Assembly (NCBI GenBank): GCA_027624035.1
Contig: JAQBUI010000045.1
Coordinates: forward strand, 1 to 34,995
Reading direction: 5' to 3'
DNA from: Pseudomonadota bacterium
GTDB taxonomy: Bacteria > Pseudomonadota > Gammaproteobacteria > Pseudomonadales > Azotimanducaceae
DNA length: 34,995 bases
Positions 6,984 to 15,386 of the stretch are shown here, in pieces; position 1 is the stretch's first letter, and each line of letters begins with the position of its first letter. The notes below the pieces were generated by a model. That model had not been told where the DNA came from and made no database searches. It worked only from the letters and a program-made list of their open reading frames with translations. The position numbers and the translations under genes were made by a program.

Positions 6984-8441
6984 ATGACGGCCTCGCTCAG
7001 TACCCTGCCTGCACTCAAGGACTTTCGATATCTTCGCCTCTTCAGCCTGGCGCTGCTGTACGTTGCTCAGGGCCTGCCCATTGGGCTTTTTCAGGTAGCC
7101 ATCCCGGCCTGGCTCGCCTCCGAAGGGCTCTCCAGCGGTGAGGTGGGAAGCTTCATTTTCATCGCCTTTCTGCCCTGGAGCTTCAAACTGCTGGCAGGGC
7201 CGGTGATGGACCGTTTTTCATTTCCCCCCATGGGCCGTCGTCGGCCGTGGGTGCTCGGTGCGCAGTCGGGCATCGTTGTGGTACTGCTGGTGATTATGCT
7301 GACGGACCCGGACCCCGGCGCCCAGTTCTACCTGATGGCCGGCCTGGGATTCCTGGCAAATGCCTTTGGCGCCATGCAGGACGTGGCAGTGGATGGCATG
7401 GCCATCGACATTCTGGAAGAAGACGAACGCGGCCGTGCCAATGCGTTCATGTTCGGTGGGCAGTTGGTGGGTACGTCAGTTTCCAGCGCATTGGGCTCGC
7501 TGGCGCTGGCGAGCGGCGGCCTGTCCCTTGCTGCGTTTGCAATGGCCACCCTGGTGGCATTAATCATGCTGGTGCCACTGCTGATCCGGGAGCGCCCGGG
7601 TGAAAGGATTCTGCCGTGGTCAGAAGGCACCGCGTCAAACGAAGCGTTATCCGCCCAGACGGATCAGTTCCTGGCGATTTTTGGCACCTTGTTCAAGGCA
7701 TTGATCCTGCCCATGAGTCTGCTGCTGATTGTCCTCGAGGCCCTCAATCGAATGGCCGCGGGCCTGTTGCTCGCCGTCATGCCGGTACTGACGGTGCAGG
7801 AGCTGTCCTGGGAGCAGACGGATTACACACAGCTCGTCGCATTGGCGGGGGTGGTCGCCGCGGTCTTTGGTGTGCTGATGGGGCCAGTGGTCGACCGATT
7901 CGGCGCCACCCGTATTCTGACCATCGTGGTAGGCATACGCGCCGCGATGTTTCTGTTAGTCGGGCTGGCGGAGTCGCTCTGGCAGCAGTCGCTGTTCTTC
8001 CAGACCGTGGTGATGGTAGATCGTCTGAGTGGTCAGGTCGTTACCATCGCCATCATTTCACTGTTCATGCGGATCTGCCTGCCAGCCGTGTCAGCCACCC
8101 AGTTCGCGGTCTACATGGCATCTGCCAATTTGACGTTGTCAATGGGGTCGGGCCTTGCGGCGCCGCTGGCATTTTTGAGTTCATCCCAGATGTTTCTGGT
8201 GATGGCAGGACTCAGCGCGATGTTTCTGCTGCTCTGGCCATTGCTGGACCTCGGCCGTCATGAACGTGATGCCAGGGCGATGCAGGAAAAAGCATCGCAA
8301 ACAACGATCGACAAGTCAGATGAGCGATCAGGAGCGGCCGGGAAACGTATCGCCAACCCGTTGACGGAAACATCCACACAACGATCCACGGAACCGTTCA
8401 TGGAACCACCCATGGCAACATCCAGGAAAGACAAGGAGTAG
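6984..8441 (+). CDS. AmpG-like major facilitator superfamily permease
   Basis: Inner-membrane transporter of 485 residues with about 12 hydrophobic segments. The first half resembles the AmpG/acetyl-CoA transporter branch: YVAQGLPIGLFQVAIPAWL, PWSFKLLAGPVMDRF, GRRRPWVLGAQ and NAFGAMQDVAVDGMAIDIL. The charged loop between helices 2 and 3 (MDRFSFPPMGRRRPW) fits the MFS signature. The last 65 residues form a hydrophilic Ser/Thr/Pro-rich tail with repeated T-E-P words, probably cytoplasmic and unusual for the family. It ends five bases before the thiolase-like gene, so the two are cotranscribed. AmpG itself carries anhydro-muropeptides. The neighbours suggest another cargo here, perhaps an acid later made into a CoA thioester, but that is inference. 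Confidence 0.8.
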   Translation: MTASLSTLPALKDFRYLRLFSLALLYVAQGLPIGLFQVAIPAWLASEGLSSGEVGSFIFIAFLPWSFKLLAGPVMDRFSFPPMGRRRPWVLGAQSGIVVVLLVIMLTDPDPGAQFYLMAGLGFLANAFGAMQDVAVDGMAIDILEEDERGRANAFMFGGQLVGTSVSSALGSLALASGGLSLAAFAMATLVALIMLVPLLIRERPGERILPWSEGTASNEALSAQTDQFLAIFGTLFKALILPMSLLLIVLEALNRMAAGLLLAVMPVLTVQELSWEQTDYTQLVALAGVVAAVFGVLMGPVVDRFGATRILTIVVGIRAAMFLLVGLAESLWQQSLFFQTVVMVDRLSGQVVTIAIISLFMRICLPAVSATQFAVYMASANLTLSMGSGLAAPLAFLSSSQMFLVMAGLSAMFLLLWPLLDLGRHERDARAMQEKASQTTIDKSDERSGAAGKRIANPLTETSTQRSTEPFMEPPMATSRKDKE

Positions 8442-8446
8442 CGCCA

Positions 8447-9640
8447 ATGAGCAAAGAGCGCGATGCAGCGATCGTCGGCATCTACGAGTATCCGTTGCGG
8501 TCGGTAGACGGTGAGGTCAGCGCACTGCAGATCAAGGCGGAGTGTGCGGCTCGTGCCCTGGAGGACGCCGGGCTGACCTGGCAGGATGTCGACGGCATCT
8601 ATGATGCCGGCGACGGTGGTGGCATGGCAGGGCTCAATATTTCGGAGTACCTGGGGATTCATCCTACGGTCATTGATACCACCGGTGTCGGTGGTTCCTC
8701 GTACGAGTTTCATGCTGCCCATGCCCGTCGGGACATTGCGGCGGGCAAGACCAGGGTGGCCCTGTTGACTTACGGTTCTACCGCCCACAGCAGCGCCAGG
8801 GCCATCGGCGTCGGCGGCCGGCCTGGTGGCGGGATGCATCCGGCTGACAACATGGACGGCTTTGCCGGCATGACGCTGATTTCGAACTATGCCATGGTGG
8901 CCCATCGACACATGTATCAGTTCGGTACCACCAGTGAGCAGCTTGCGGAAATCCCGGTGGCCACCCGTCTGCACGCGATGCGTAACCCGGAAGCCGTTGC
9001 CGCCATGGAAGATCTGGAGTTTCTCGACATCCGGGAGACCACCATCAGTGATGTGGTGAACTCCAGAATGATTGCAGACCCGCTGCACCTGCTGGAATGC
9101 TGCATGATCTCTGATGGCGGCGGCGCGGTCGTGATCGCCTCACCGGAGGTGGTCCGGGACTGCCGCAAGCCCCCGGTATGGATCATTGGTACAGGTGAAG
9201 CCACGCAGTATCCACAGATTGGCGGGGACATCACCGTCAGTGCAGGCGCCCAGTCCGCACCCATCGCTTTTGGTGAGGCCGGGGTCAGCGCATCGGAAAT
9301 GGACATTGCCATGATCTACGATTCATTCAGTATCACCGTGCTGACATTGCTTGAAGACCTTGGGTTCTGCGCCAAGGGTGAAGGTGGCGCCTGGGTGGAA
9401 GGTGGACGCCTGCGGTTTGACCGCCCGGCGGACGGGCCGGCCCTGAATACCGATGGTGGCGGCCTGTCATCAAACCATCCGGGGATGCGAGGCATTTTCC
9501 TGCTGATCGAGGCCGCCCGTCAGCTTCGGGGTGAGTCCTGCTCACAGGTCACGGATGCGCGACTGGCGGTGGCCCACGGTAATGGTGGCATGTTGGGAAG
9601 CAGACACACCGGCGGCACCATCATCATGGCGAGGGACTAA
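8447..9640 (+). CDS. Thiolase-fold protein (SCP2/lipid-transfer type) lacking the usual nucleophilic Cys
   Basis: A 397-residue thiolase-superfamily protein of the type paired with DUF35 proteins. An AAGGAG lies just upstream of the ATG. The N-terminal half has AAIVGIYEYPLR, a DVDGIYDAG segment, and GVGGSSYEFHAAHA at residues 80-93. Canonical thiolases carry the reactive Cys in this last stretch; none is present. The C-terminal half has ALNTDGGGLSSNHPG and HGNGGMLGSRHTGG, the usual closing loop with His, near residues 375-390. In related pairs from steroid side-chain degradation (Ltp2 with ChsH2) the complex acts as an aldolase instead of a thiolase. Its place before a DUF35 gene supports that sort of role. 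The substrate is unknown. Confidence 0.85.
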   Translation: MSKERDAAIVGIYEYPLRSVDGEVSALQIKAECAARALEDAGLTWQDVDGIYDAGDGGGMAGLNISEYLGIHPTVIDTTGVGGSSYEFHAAHARRDIAAGKTRVALLTYGSTAHSSARAIGVGGRPGGGMHPADNMDGFAGMTLISNYAMVAHRHMYQFGTTSEQLAEIPVATRLHAMRNPEAVAAMEDLEFLDIRETTISDVVNSRMIADPLHLLECCMISDGGGAVVIASPEVVRDCRKPPVWIIGTGEATQYPQIGGDITVSAGAQSAPIAFGEAGVSASEMDIAMIYDSFSITVLTLLEDLGFCAKGEGGAWVEGGRLRFDRPADGPALNTDGGGLSSNHPGMRGIFLLIEAARQLRGESCSQVTDARLAVAHGNGGMLGSRHTGGTIIMARD

Positions 9641-9738
9641 GGGGCAATCGGGGCCGGCGACCTGAACAGGGGCGGAGCCTGCTGTCAGCATCCGGTCAGT
9701 CAGAGGTCAATATTCAATCTGTGTCAGGAGCAACAATC

Positions 9739-10167
9739 ATGAACGACTTAACGAGGCCACTACCCCAGACCGATGAGTACGACACCGAATCTTTCTGGAG
9801 TGCAACGACGGAGAAGGCGCTACGCTATCAGCAATGCGCCAACTGCCACACGATCGTATTCTACCCGAGGCGGCACTGCACGGGATGTACCGATGGAGAC
9901 CTCGAATGGCGCTCGGCAACGGGCAGAGGCAGAATCTACACCTACAGCATTGTTCGTCAGAGCTACCATCCTTTTTTTCGCAATCAGGTTCCCTACGTGG
10001 TGGCCTGGATTGAACTCGATGAAGGACCACGGCTGATTTCAAACGTGATCGGCGTGAAAGACCCCGGGACCCAGGTTCATATTGATCAACGGGTGCAACT
10101 CGTGTGGGAGGAACATCCGACAGTAAACATCCCGCTGTTCCGGCTCGCAGACGATCATGCCCAGTGA
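9739..10167 (+). CDS. DUF35 Zn-ribbon/OB-fold protein, partner of the thiolase-like protein
   Basis: A 142-residue acyl-CoA-binding accessory protein. The N-terminal rubredoxin-like zinc ribbon has CANC (C33, C36) and CTGC (C47, C50). It is followed by an OB-fold with GRGRIYTYSIV, PYVVAWIELDEGPRLISNVIG and VQLVWEE. The ATG at 9739 has CAGGAG eight bases upstream. A GTG at 9721 is in frame but has no site. It lies 98 bases after the thiolase-like gene on the same strand, the usual pairing. Such proteins pack against the thiolase fold and supply part of the acyl-CoA pocket. Unusual for an operon, the gap is long enough to hold its own promoter, though I see no clear one. Confidence 0.88.
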   Translation: MNDLTRPLPQTDEYDTESFWSATTEKALRYQQCANCHTIVFYPRRHCTGCTDGDLEWRSATGRGRIYTYSIVRQSYHPFFRNQVPYVVAWIELDEGPRLISNVIGVKDPGTQVHIDQRVQLVWEEHPTVNIPLFRLADDHAQ

Positions 10168-10179
10168 CCAGCCTGCGGC

Positions 10180-10809
10180 TCAGTGCTTCAGGTTGACGGC
10201 TTCAAACTCACCTGCCCTGAGTGCCCCGACAAGCTCATCCATGCTGCGGATGTCGGCGTCAAATCGGGTGGCACAACGCCCCACATGGCTGACGATGTGT
10301 GAGTCACTGCCGCCGATTCCCTGATACCCCAGTTTCTCAGCGTTGTCCCTGGCAATCTGATCCTCGTTGTCCCGGCTGCCCCCGTTGAAAATCTCAACGA
10401 TCTTCACCCCATTGGGGATGCCGAGTTCTTCGGTATGGGCAAACATGCCGACGCGGGGTCTGCCAGGATGGCACGGTGCAGCGACCGCGCCGTGTTTCTC
10501 CGAGAGTTCAATGACCTGCGCGAGGGGCAGGCCGATGCTGCCAAAGTCAAACTCCCGGGTCAGGGCCTGGGTCACCCCGAACACCAGCACGTGACCGTAT
10601 TCCGTCTCGACCTCAGCCCCCTTCAGGATGACGATTCCGAATTCGCTGGCCAGTGCCGAATAGTCAGACTCAAAATCAAACTGACGGTGTTCGGTCAGCA
10701 CGAAGCCATCAATGGGGACTTCTTTCGATCGAATCCACTGGCAATAATTCTCCACCTTGGCGCGACCGTCGTCGGATTTGATGGAATGGGTATGCAGATC
10801 TAGTAGCAC
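10180..10809 (-). CDS. PHP-domain metal-dependent phosphoesterase
   Basis: A 209-residue PHP-fold hydrolase. Metal ligands are visible in LDLHTHSIKSDDG (HxH near residue 6), FVLTEHRQFD, ILKGAEVETEYGHVLVFG, the CHPGRPR block and GGSDSHIVSHVG (the DxH). The order fits the TrpH/RNase AM-like branch, but the substrate cannot be read from sequence. I prefer the GTG at 10809, giving V-L-L-D-L-H, because AGGA lies seven bases upstream. A GTG at 10836 is in frame but has no site. It converges with the DUF35 gene, 12 bases between stops, and is preceded on the same strand by another phosphoesterase. Confidence 0.83.
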   Translation of the reverse strand: MLLDLHTHSIKSDDGRAKVENYCQWIRSKEVPIDGFVLTEHRQFDFESDYSALASEFGIVILKGAEVETEYGHVLVFGVTQALTREFDFGSIGLPLAQVIELSEKHGAVAAPCHPGRPRVGMFAHTEELGIPNGVKIVEIFNGGSRDNEDQIARDNAEKLGYQGIGGSDSHIVSHVGRCATRFDADIRSMDELVGALRAGEFEAVNLKH

Positions 10810-10880
10810 TCTGTCGTCCTGAAAAATCAAAGTCACAAGCTGCCACAGGGCGGCAGATTAAGCAAGCTGACCCCGCCCGA

Positions 10881-11444
10881 TCAGCGGCGATTGACCCGCA
10901 GCGGAGCGATCTCCTCGTGAGCTACGGTGCCGTGATCCGTCAATTGCAGGATGGTCGCGTGCAGATGATCCTCGGCGACGTCCAGCAGTCCAATGGTGCC
11001 CAGGCGCAGGGACTGGTTACGGGGCAGGGTGGGTGACCCTGGATTGATATACAGGACATCCTCGACCAGGTGCAGGCCCTCGCGGTGAGTGTGGCCATAG
11101 ACCACCACATGGGGTGTCTGGTCGAAATGACGGTCGAGGTATCGGCCAAGCTGCGCGGGTGATTTTCTTTCCGGTGATGGCAGCTTGTGAATCATGCCCA
11201 CCTGGATACCGGAGAGTTCCATCAGCCAGGTGTCCCTGAGCCGATCGTCGATGATCCCGACGTCACCGTTGCCGGCGGACACATAGGTGGGCGCGAGGCG
11301 GCTCAGTTCATCGACGACCTCCAGGGTGTGCAGGTCTCCGGCATGGAGAATGACGTCCACATCGGCAAACAGATCGATCGCAGATGGCCACAGGCTCGCG
11401 AGGGAGCCAGGCATATGAGTGTCCGCAATCAGGCCAATGCGCAT
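10881..11444 (-). CDS. YfcE/MJ0936-type metallophosphoesterase
   Basis: A 187-residue calcineurin-like phosphodiesterase. The five blocks of the fold are present: GLIADTHMPG (DxH, residues 8-10), ILHAGDLHT, YVSAGNGDVG, a MIHKLPSP segment and VVVYGHTHREGL (GHxH). INPGSPTLPRNQ is the usual family ending. Relatives cleave simple phosphodiesters or act on nucleotides, and the natural substrate is not known. It reads in the same direction as the PHP gene 71 bases downstream, so the two phosphoesterases probably form an operon. The ATG at 11444 gives the canonical MRIGLIADTH start. Unlike true YfcE, the loop after the DxH pair is PGSL, so I leave the symbol empty. Confidence 0.85.
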   Translation of the reverse strand: MRIGLIADTHMPGSLASLWPSAIDLFADVDVILHAGDLHTLEVVDELSRLAPTYVSAGNGDVGIIDDRLRDTWLMELSGIQVGMIHKLPSPERKSPAQLGRYLDRHFDQTPHVVVYGHTHREGLHLVEDVLYINPGSPTLPRNQSLRLGTIGLLDVAEDHLHATILQLTDHGTVAHEEIAPLRVNRR

Positions 11445-11850
11445 TGGTTCAGGGCAGGGTGGTTCAGGTTTTTGAGCATAGCCCAGGTCGTTGACATTGG
11501 TCCAGGGACGATTGATCAGGGTGATGCCGCGTCAAGCAGGGCGGTCGGTATCCTTGTTCTCGATCCGGTACGGGCAATGATGAAGTCGGCCCGTGATTTT
11601 GGTAGCGAGCCCATCGAAATCCGTGCGCTGTACCCGTATGATATTCAGTGAATGATGGAACGGACACACCCAAGGACCCATAAGACCGTAGTCCAGACAA
11701 CAGCGGCGTTCGTACTGGTGACGGACACATTGGTGTCAAAAGTAGTGATAGGTAGTGATAGGTAGTGATAGAAAGTAGCGAAAGTAGCGAGAGTAGGGAG
11801 GTGTCCGGTTTCGGCACCGACAAATAGCAGATATTCCAAAGGATCGACCC
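11445..11850. other. 406-bp divergent intergenic region without convincing gene
   Basis: The gap lies between the minus-strand phosphoesterase and the plus-strand aldo/keto reductase. Open frames on both strands are short, lack start sites and run through a simple repeat (11742-11798). A small hairpin GACAC-ATTG-GTGTC lies at 11724-11737. It should hold promoters for both neighbours, but I cannot pick clear -35/-10 pairs. AAAGGA shortly before 11851 is the ribosome site of the reductase. Confidence 0.6.
11742..11798 (+). repeat. Simple tandem repeat: 3 x 10-mer followed by 3 x 9-mer
   Basis: GTAGTGATAG occurs three times in a row (11742-11751, 11752-11761, 11762-11771). It is followed at once by three related 9-mers, AAAGTAGCG twice and AGAGTAGGG (11772-11798). 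The whole tract is purine-rich on the plus strand and ends about 50 bases before the reductase start. Confidence 0.9.
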
Positions 11851-13080
11851 ATGAAAAACCCCATGAAGCGCCGTACTTTTCTGCGTCTTGGTGCCATGAC
11901 CGGTCTGGCGTCAGGGCTGACACTTCAAACAGCCGGTGCGGCCTCTGACGCCGCCCCCGCGACAGGTCAGGGCGTAAAGCGTTACGTCACTCTGGGCCGG
12001 ACAGGAATGAAGATCTCGGATATTTCCTTCGGCTCAAGCCGACTGCGTAACGGCGAGGAACGGCTGGTCCGACACGCGCTCGATATGGGTGTCAACTACT
12101 TTGACACGGCCGAAAGCTACACCGATGGTATGTCCGAGTCTGTGATTGGCAATGCGCTCAAGGGTGATCGTTCAAGGGTTTTTCTGGCCACCAAGATGAG
12201 CGCGGGGTCGGACACGTCGGCCGACGCCATGATGGCGACCCTGGAAAACAGCCTGCGGAAGCTGCAAACGGACTACGTTGATATCTTCTTCAACCACGCA
12301 GTCAACGATATCGGCCGGCTGAAAAACCCGGAATGGCACGAATTTGTGAACCGGGCAAAGGCCCAGGGCAAACTGAGGTTCACCGGGATATCGGGACATG
12401 CCGGGCATCTGGCCGAATGTGTCGAATATGCCGTCGAGCACGACATGGTCGATGCCCTGCTGGTTGCCACGAATTTTGGTGAAGATCCTTCCTTTTATGA
12501 GCGATTCACCGGGAGCTTTGATTTCGTGGCCAACCAGCAGGCTCTGCCTGGCGCGCTGGAGAAAGCCCACGCGAAGAACGTTGGTATCGTGGCCATGAAG
12601 GTACTGCGGGGTGCCAAGCTGAACGACATGCGCCCGTACGAACAGGGCGGTGCGACTTATGCCCAGGCGGCATTCAAATGGATTCTGCGCAACCCCAATG
12701 TTGACGCCGCGATCATCTCGATGACCTCCACGGACCAGATCAACGAATACCTGGGTGGTTCCGGCGGGCTTGCCGTCAACGATACAGACATGGCGCTGCT
12801 GGCGCAGTACGCGGCCATGACCAACATGAGCTATTGCCGCCATGCCTGCAGCGATTGCGAGGGCTCCTGTCCCTACGGTGTCTCGATTGCGGATGTCCTG
12901 CGGACCCGAATGTATGCCACAGACTATGGTGACTTCGCATTCGCCCGCAGTGAGTACGCCCAGATTGATCACAACGCCAGCCCTTGTCTGTCGTGCGATG
13001 GAAAGCCCTGTCAGGATGCCTGTACCCACAGCATTCCGATCGCACAGCTGTGCGGCCCGACCCATCAATTGCTGAGCTGA
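11851..13080 (+). CDS. Tat-exported aldo/keto reductase with C-terminal iron-sulfur cysteine clusters
   Basis: A 409-residue protein. The N-terminus MKRRTFLRLGAMTGLASG is a twin-arginine export signal, probably cleaved after an AxA site near residue 30. The aldo/keto reductase barrel starts at RYVTLGRTGMKISDISFG. The catalytic tetrad is D85 and Y90 in YFDTAESY, K115 in LATKMS and H149 in FFNHA. The tail has two cysteine sets: C329, C333, C336, C340 (CxxxCxxCxxxCP), and C379, C382, C387, C391. These resemble 4Fe-4S sites in the ferredoxin-like tail of some AKR proteins. An AAAGGA site precedes the ATG. An exported enzyme would not meet NADPH, so the clusters may supply electrons instead, but this is inference. 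It stands alone between two intergenic regions. Confidence 0.88.
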   Translation: MKNPMKRRTFLRLGAMTGLASGLTLQTAGAASDAAPATGQGVKRYVTLGRTGMKISDISFGSSRLRNGEERLVRHALDMGVNYFDTAESYTDGMSESVIGNALKGDRSRVFLATKMSAGSDTSADAMMATLENSLRKLQTDYVDIFFNHAVNDIGRLKNPEWHEFVNRAKAQGKLRFTGISGHAGHLAECVEYAVEHDMVDALLVATNFGEDPSFYERFTGSFDFVANQQALPGALEKAHAKNVGIVAMKVLRGAKLNDMRPYEQGGATYAQAAFKWILRNPNVDAAIISMTSTDQINEYLGGSGGLAVNDTDMALLAQYAAMTNMSYCRHACSDCEGSCPYGVSIADVLRTRMYATDYGDFAFARSEYAQIDHNASPCLSCDGKPCQDACTHSIPIAQLCGPTHQLLS

Positions 13081-13378
13081 CCCCGTTCGTGGTGGCTTCA
13101 AGGAGGTACTGGTTGCAGATATGCTCGCATGGGTACCTCCCTGAACACTGCGGTGTGTGATCGGGAACGTTGAAGGCTCTCGATCCGCTGTCCTTGCCGG
13201 GGCTGTTCACATGGGGCTGGCTACACATTTGCCTGGATCGTGGGCGCGTAGTCGGGCGCGCCTGAAGGTTCCCAATGGGTTACGCTTGCCACGGTCTGTC
13301 TGGACGGGTACCACCTTGAACGATCTCAGGGGGCGATCAGCCCGCTGAATGCTTGCCGCCAGCACTGGAGAATAATGC
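13081..13378. other. 298-bp intergenic region upstream of larC
   Basis: No supported gene; a 63-codon open frame at 13157-13348 has no ribosome site and no recognisable product. The region holds a hairpin at 13102-13140 and two weak matches to the dispersed repeat family at about 13131-13190 and 13300-13345. The two matches share GGGTACC, a (C/T)TTGAAC-like block and CCGCTGAA-type endings. The larC ribosome site GGAG is at 13367-13370. Confidence 0.5.
13102..13140 (+). terminator. Hairpin after the aldo/keto reductase gene
   Basis: GGAGGTAC (13102-13109) pairs perfectly with GTACCTCC (13133-13140), with 23 bases between, starting 21 bases after the stop. There is no T-run, so intrinsic termination is uncertain. 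The right arm is also the start of a weak repeat match. Confidence 0.3.
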
Positions 13379-14572
13379 ATGCATGTACATCTTGATTTGA
13401 TCGGCGGCTTGTCCGGCGACATGTTCATCAGCGCGATGCTGGACTGTTTTCCAGAGGCAGAGCCTCAGCTCGCCACCGTCATGGTCGATGCCGGTTTTGC
13501 GGAACTGGTGCGGCTGGAATCATTGCCGGCAGACGATGGCACCCTGACCGGGACCCGCTTCCGGGTTCATGCAGACCATGATGCCGAGGGCCATCATCAC
13601 CGGCATTACTCCGAGATCAGGCGTATCCTCGAGGATTCCAGGCTGCAGGCTGACGTTCGCAAGGCTGCCCTTGACATGTTCGAGATCATTGCCGTGGCGG
13701 AAGCCGCGATTCACGGCAAAGAGGTCGATGCAGTCGCGTTTCATGAGGTCGGTGCCTGGGATTCCATTGCCGATATTGTGTGTGCGGCCTATCTGATTGC
13801 CAGTTGTGGTGTGACCAGTTGGAGTGTCTCGAAACTGCCGATCGGGCGTGGGCGGGTCAAGACTGCCCATGGGATACTGCCCGTGCCAGCGCCGGCGACC
13901 AGCCTGATACTTCAGGGCTTTGAGACGATCGACGATGGGATCGAAGGCGAACGCATTACCCCTACCGGGGCCGCCATCCTGAAGTTCCTGGCACCAGACC
14001 AGCGTATGCCGTCCGGTCTCACGCTCGGCAGGACTGGTACTGGCTTTGGTACCAGGCAGTTCCCGGGCCTGTCCAATGTGGTCAGGGCACTCGTGCTTGA
14101 GGGCGGGCATCAGCCGCAGTGGGACACAGACCAGGTGACGCAACTGTCGTTCGAAATCGACGATCAAACTCCGGAAGCCATTTCGGTCGCGGTGGACGAC
14201 ATCCGCAACAGGGATGGGGTCATGGACGTGATCGTCATGCCCTATACCGGCAAGAAGGGCCGTCAGGGCAACAGTATTCGCGTTCTGGTTCGTCCGGACG
14301 TCCGTGACGAGGTCCTGGCTGCCTGCTTCCAGGAAACCGCCACGCTGGGTATCCGCTGTGAGCTGGTCACCCGTGCCGTGTTGCGGCGTCAGCCAGTGGT
14401 TCTTGACCATGATGGGCGGCGCTTTCGTATCAAGGTGGCGGCCCGTCCGGGCGGCAAGACGGCGAAGGTCGAGATGGACGATCTGCAAACTGTTAAGATG
14501 GCAGATCGGGACGAGATTCGTCGTGTGCTGGAGTCCCGGGCACTGGATGAGGTAAATGACCAAACTGAATGA
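13379..14572 (+). CDS. larC: Nickel insertion protein LarC (pyridinium bisthiocarboxylate nickel chelatase)
   Basis: CTP-dependent chelatase that inserts nickel into the bis-thiocarboxylated pyridinium nucleotide, the last step of nickel-pincer nucleotide (NPN) synthesis. The 397-residue protein starts with HLDLIGGLSGDMFISAMLD, has a His-rich loop at residues 64-77 (ADHDAEGHHHRHYSEI), then DAVAFHEVGAWDSIADIV, GRVKTAHGILPVPAPAT and ERITPTGAAILKFL. The C-terminal half (ISVAVDDIRNRDGVMDVI, MPYTGKKGRQGNSIRVL) is in the same frame. In Lactiplantibacillus the two halves are joined by a programmed frameshift; here none is needed. GGAG lies eight bases before the ATG. larE overlaps its last 17 bases in another frame, so the two are translationally coupled. 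Confidence 0.95.
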   Translation: MHVHLDLIGGLSGDMFISAMLDCFPEAEPQLATVMVDAGFAELVRLESLPADDGTLTGTRFRVHADHDAEGHHHRHYSEIRRILEDSRLQADVRKAALDMFEIIAVAEAAIHGKEVDAVAFHEVGAWDSIADIVCAAYLIASCGVTSWSVSKLPIGRGRVKTAHGILPVPAPATSLILQGFETIDDGIEGERITPTGAAILKFLAPDQRMPSGLTLGRTGTGFGTRQFPGLSNVVRALVLEGGHQPQWDTDQVTQLSFEIDDQTPEAISVAVDDIRNRDGVMDVIVMPYTGKKGRQGNSIRVLVRPDVRDEVLAACFQETATLGIRCELVTRAVLRRQPVVLDHDGRRFRIKVAARPGGKTAKVEMDDLQTVKMADRDEIRRVLESRALDEVNDQTE

Positions 14573-15386
14573 ACTGAATGAACTGCTCGGAAAAAATGGG
14601 CCCTTTGCCATCGCGGTCAGCGGTGGCGTTGACAGCATGACCCTCGCGGTGGTGGCCCACCGTGTCGACCCTGCGACGCAAGTTTTTCATGCGGTCTCAC
14701 CCGCTGTGCCGGAGCAGGCAACCGAGCGGGTGCGTCGCTATGCAGAGCTTGAGGGCTGGAATCTGCAGATTGTCGAGGCCGGTGAAATCGACGACCCGGA
14801 CTATGTCGCGAACCCGGCGAACCGCTGTTACTACTGCAAGACCCATTTGTACGGGACGTTGACCTTCGCCACGGATCTCACCGTCGCTTCCGGGACCAAT
14901 ACGGACGATCTCGGTGACTACCGTCCAGGGCTGATTGCGGCGTCGGAACACGATGTGGTACATCCCTATGTAGAGGCAGGCATCAGCAAAGATGACCTGC
15001 GGGCCATCGCGAGTGAACTCGGCCTGACCGACCTGAAGGACCTCCCCGCGGCACCCTGTCTGTCCAGTCGGGTGACAACCGGAATTGCGATAGATGCCCG
15101 ATTGCTGCCGGTGATTAACGAAGCGGAGGAGGCCCTCTGGGAAAGCCTGCAGATGTATTTGCCGCTGAAGGGCGTTCGATGCCGGATCAGGCCAGGGGAG
15201 GTGGCAGTCCAGGTTCAGAGCCCTTCGCCAGTCAAGTCTGACAGCGACTACGGTGACGAGGCCCGGGGCATCGTACAGCGCATCTTCACTGCCCATGGCT
15301 ACGATGAATACCTGCAAACGGTGACGGTCGAGGCCTACGAGCGTGGCAGCGCATTCCTGATCGATACGCTGCAGGTCAGCGCCTGA
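14556..15386 (+). CDS. larE: Sulfur transferase LarE, three-cysteine (probable 4Fe-4S) type
   Basis: ATP-dependent sulfur transferase that converts the two carboxylates of the nicotinate-derived precursor to thiocarboxylates for the NPN cofactor. It is 276 residues with the PP-loop SGGVDS at 22-27. Three cysteines stand out: C91 and C94 in NRCYYCKTHLY and C168 in LPAAPCLSSRV. In the Lactiplantibacillus enzyme a single Cys is consumed as the sulfur donor. Homologs with three cysteines are reported to hold a 4Fe-4S cluster that carries extra sulfide, so this version is probably catalytic. The start overlaps larC by 17 bases. The end overlaps the convergent glycosyltransferase by 11 bases. Confidence 0.95.
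   Translation: MTKLNELNELLGKNGPFAIAVSGGVDSMTLAVVAHRVDPATQVFHAVSPAVPEQATERVRRYAELEGWNLQIVEAGEIDDPDYVANPANRCYYCKTHLYGTLTFATDLTVASGTNTDDLGDYRPGLIAASEHDVVHPYVEAGISKDDLRAIASELGLTDLKDLPAAPCLSSRVTTGIAIDARLLPVINEAEEALWESLQMYLPLKGVRCRIRPGEVAVQVQSPSPVKSDSDYGDEARGIVQRIFTAHGYDEYLQTVTVEAYERGSAFLIDTLQVSA

Noticed and set aside
13157..13348. 63-codon gene upstream of larC
   Set aside because: No ribosome site or recognisable product, and it overlaps weak repeat matches.
13379..14572. Frameshifted larC1/larC2 as in Lactiplantibacillus
   Set aside because: Both halves are in one continuous frame here, so no frameshift is needed.
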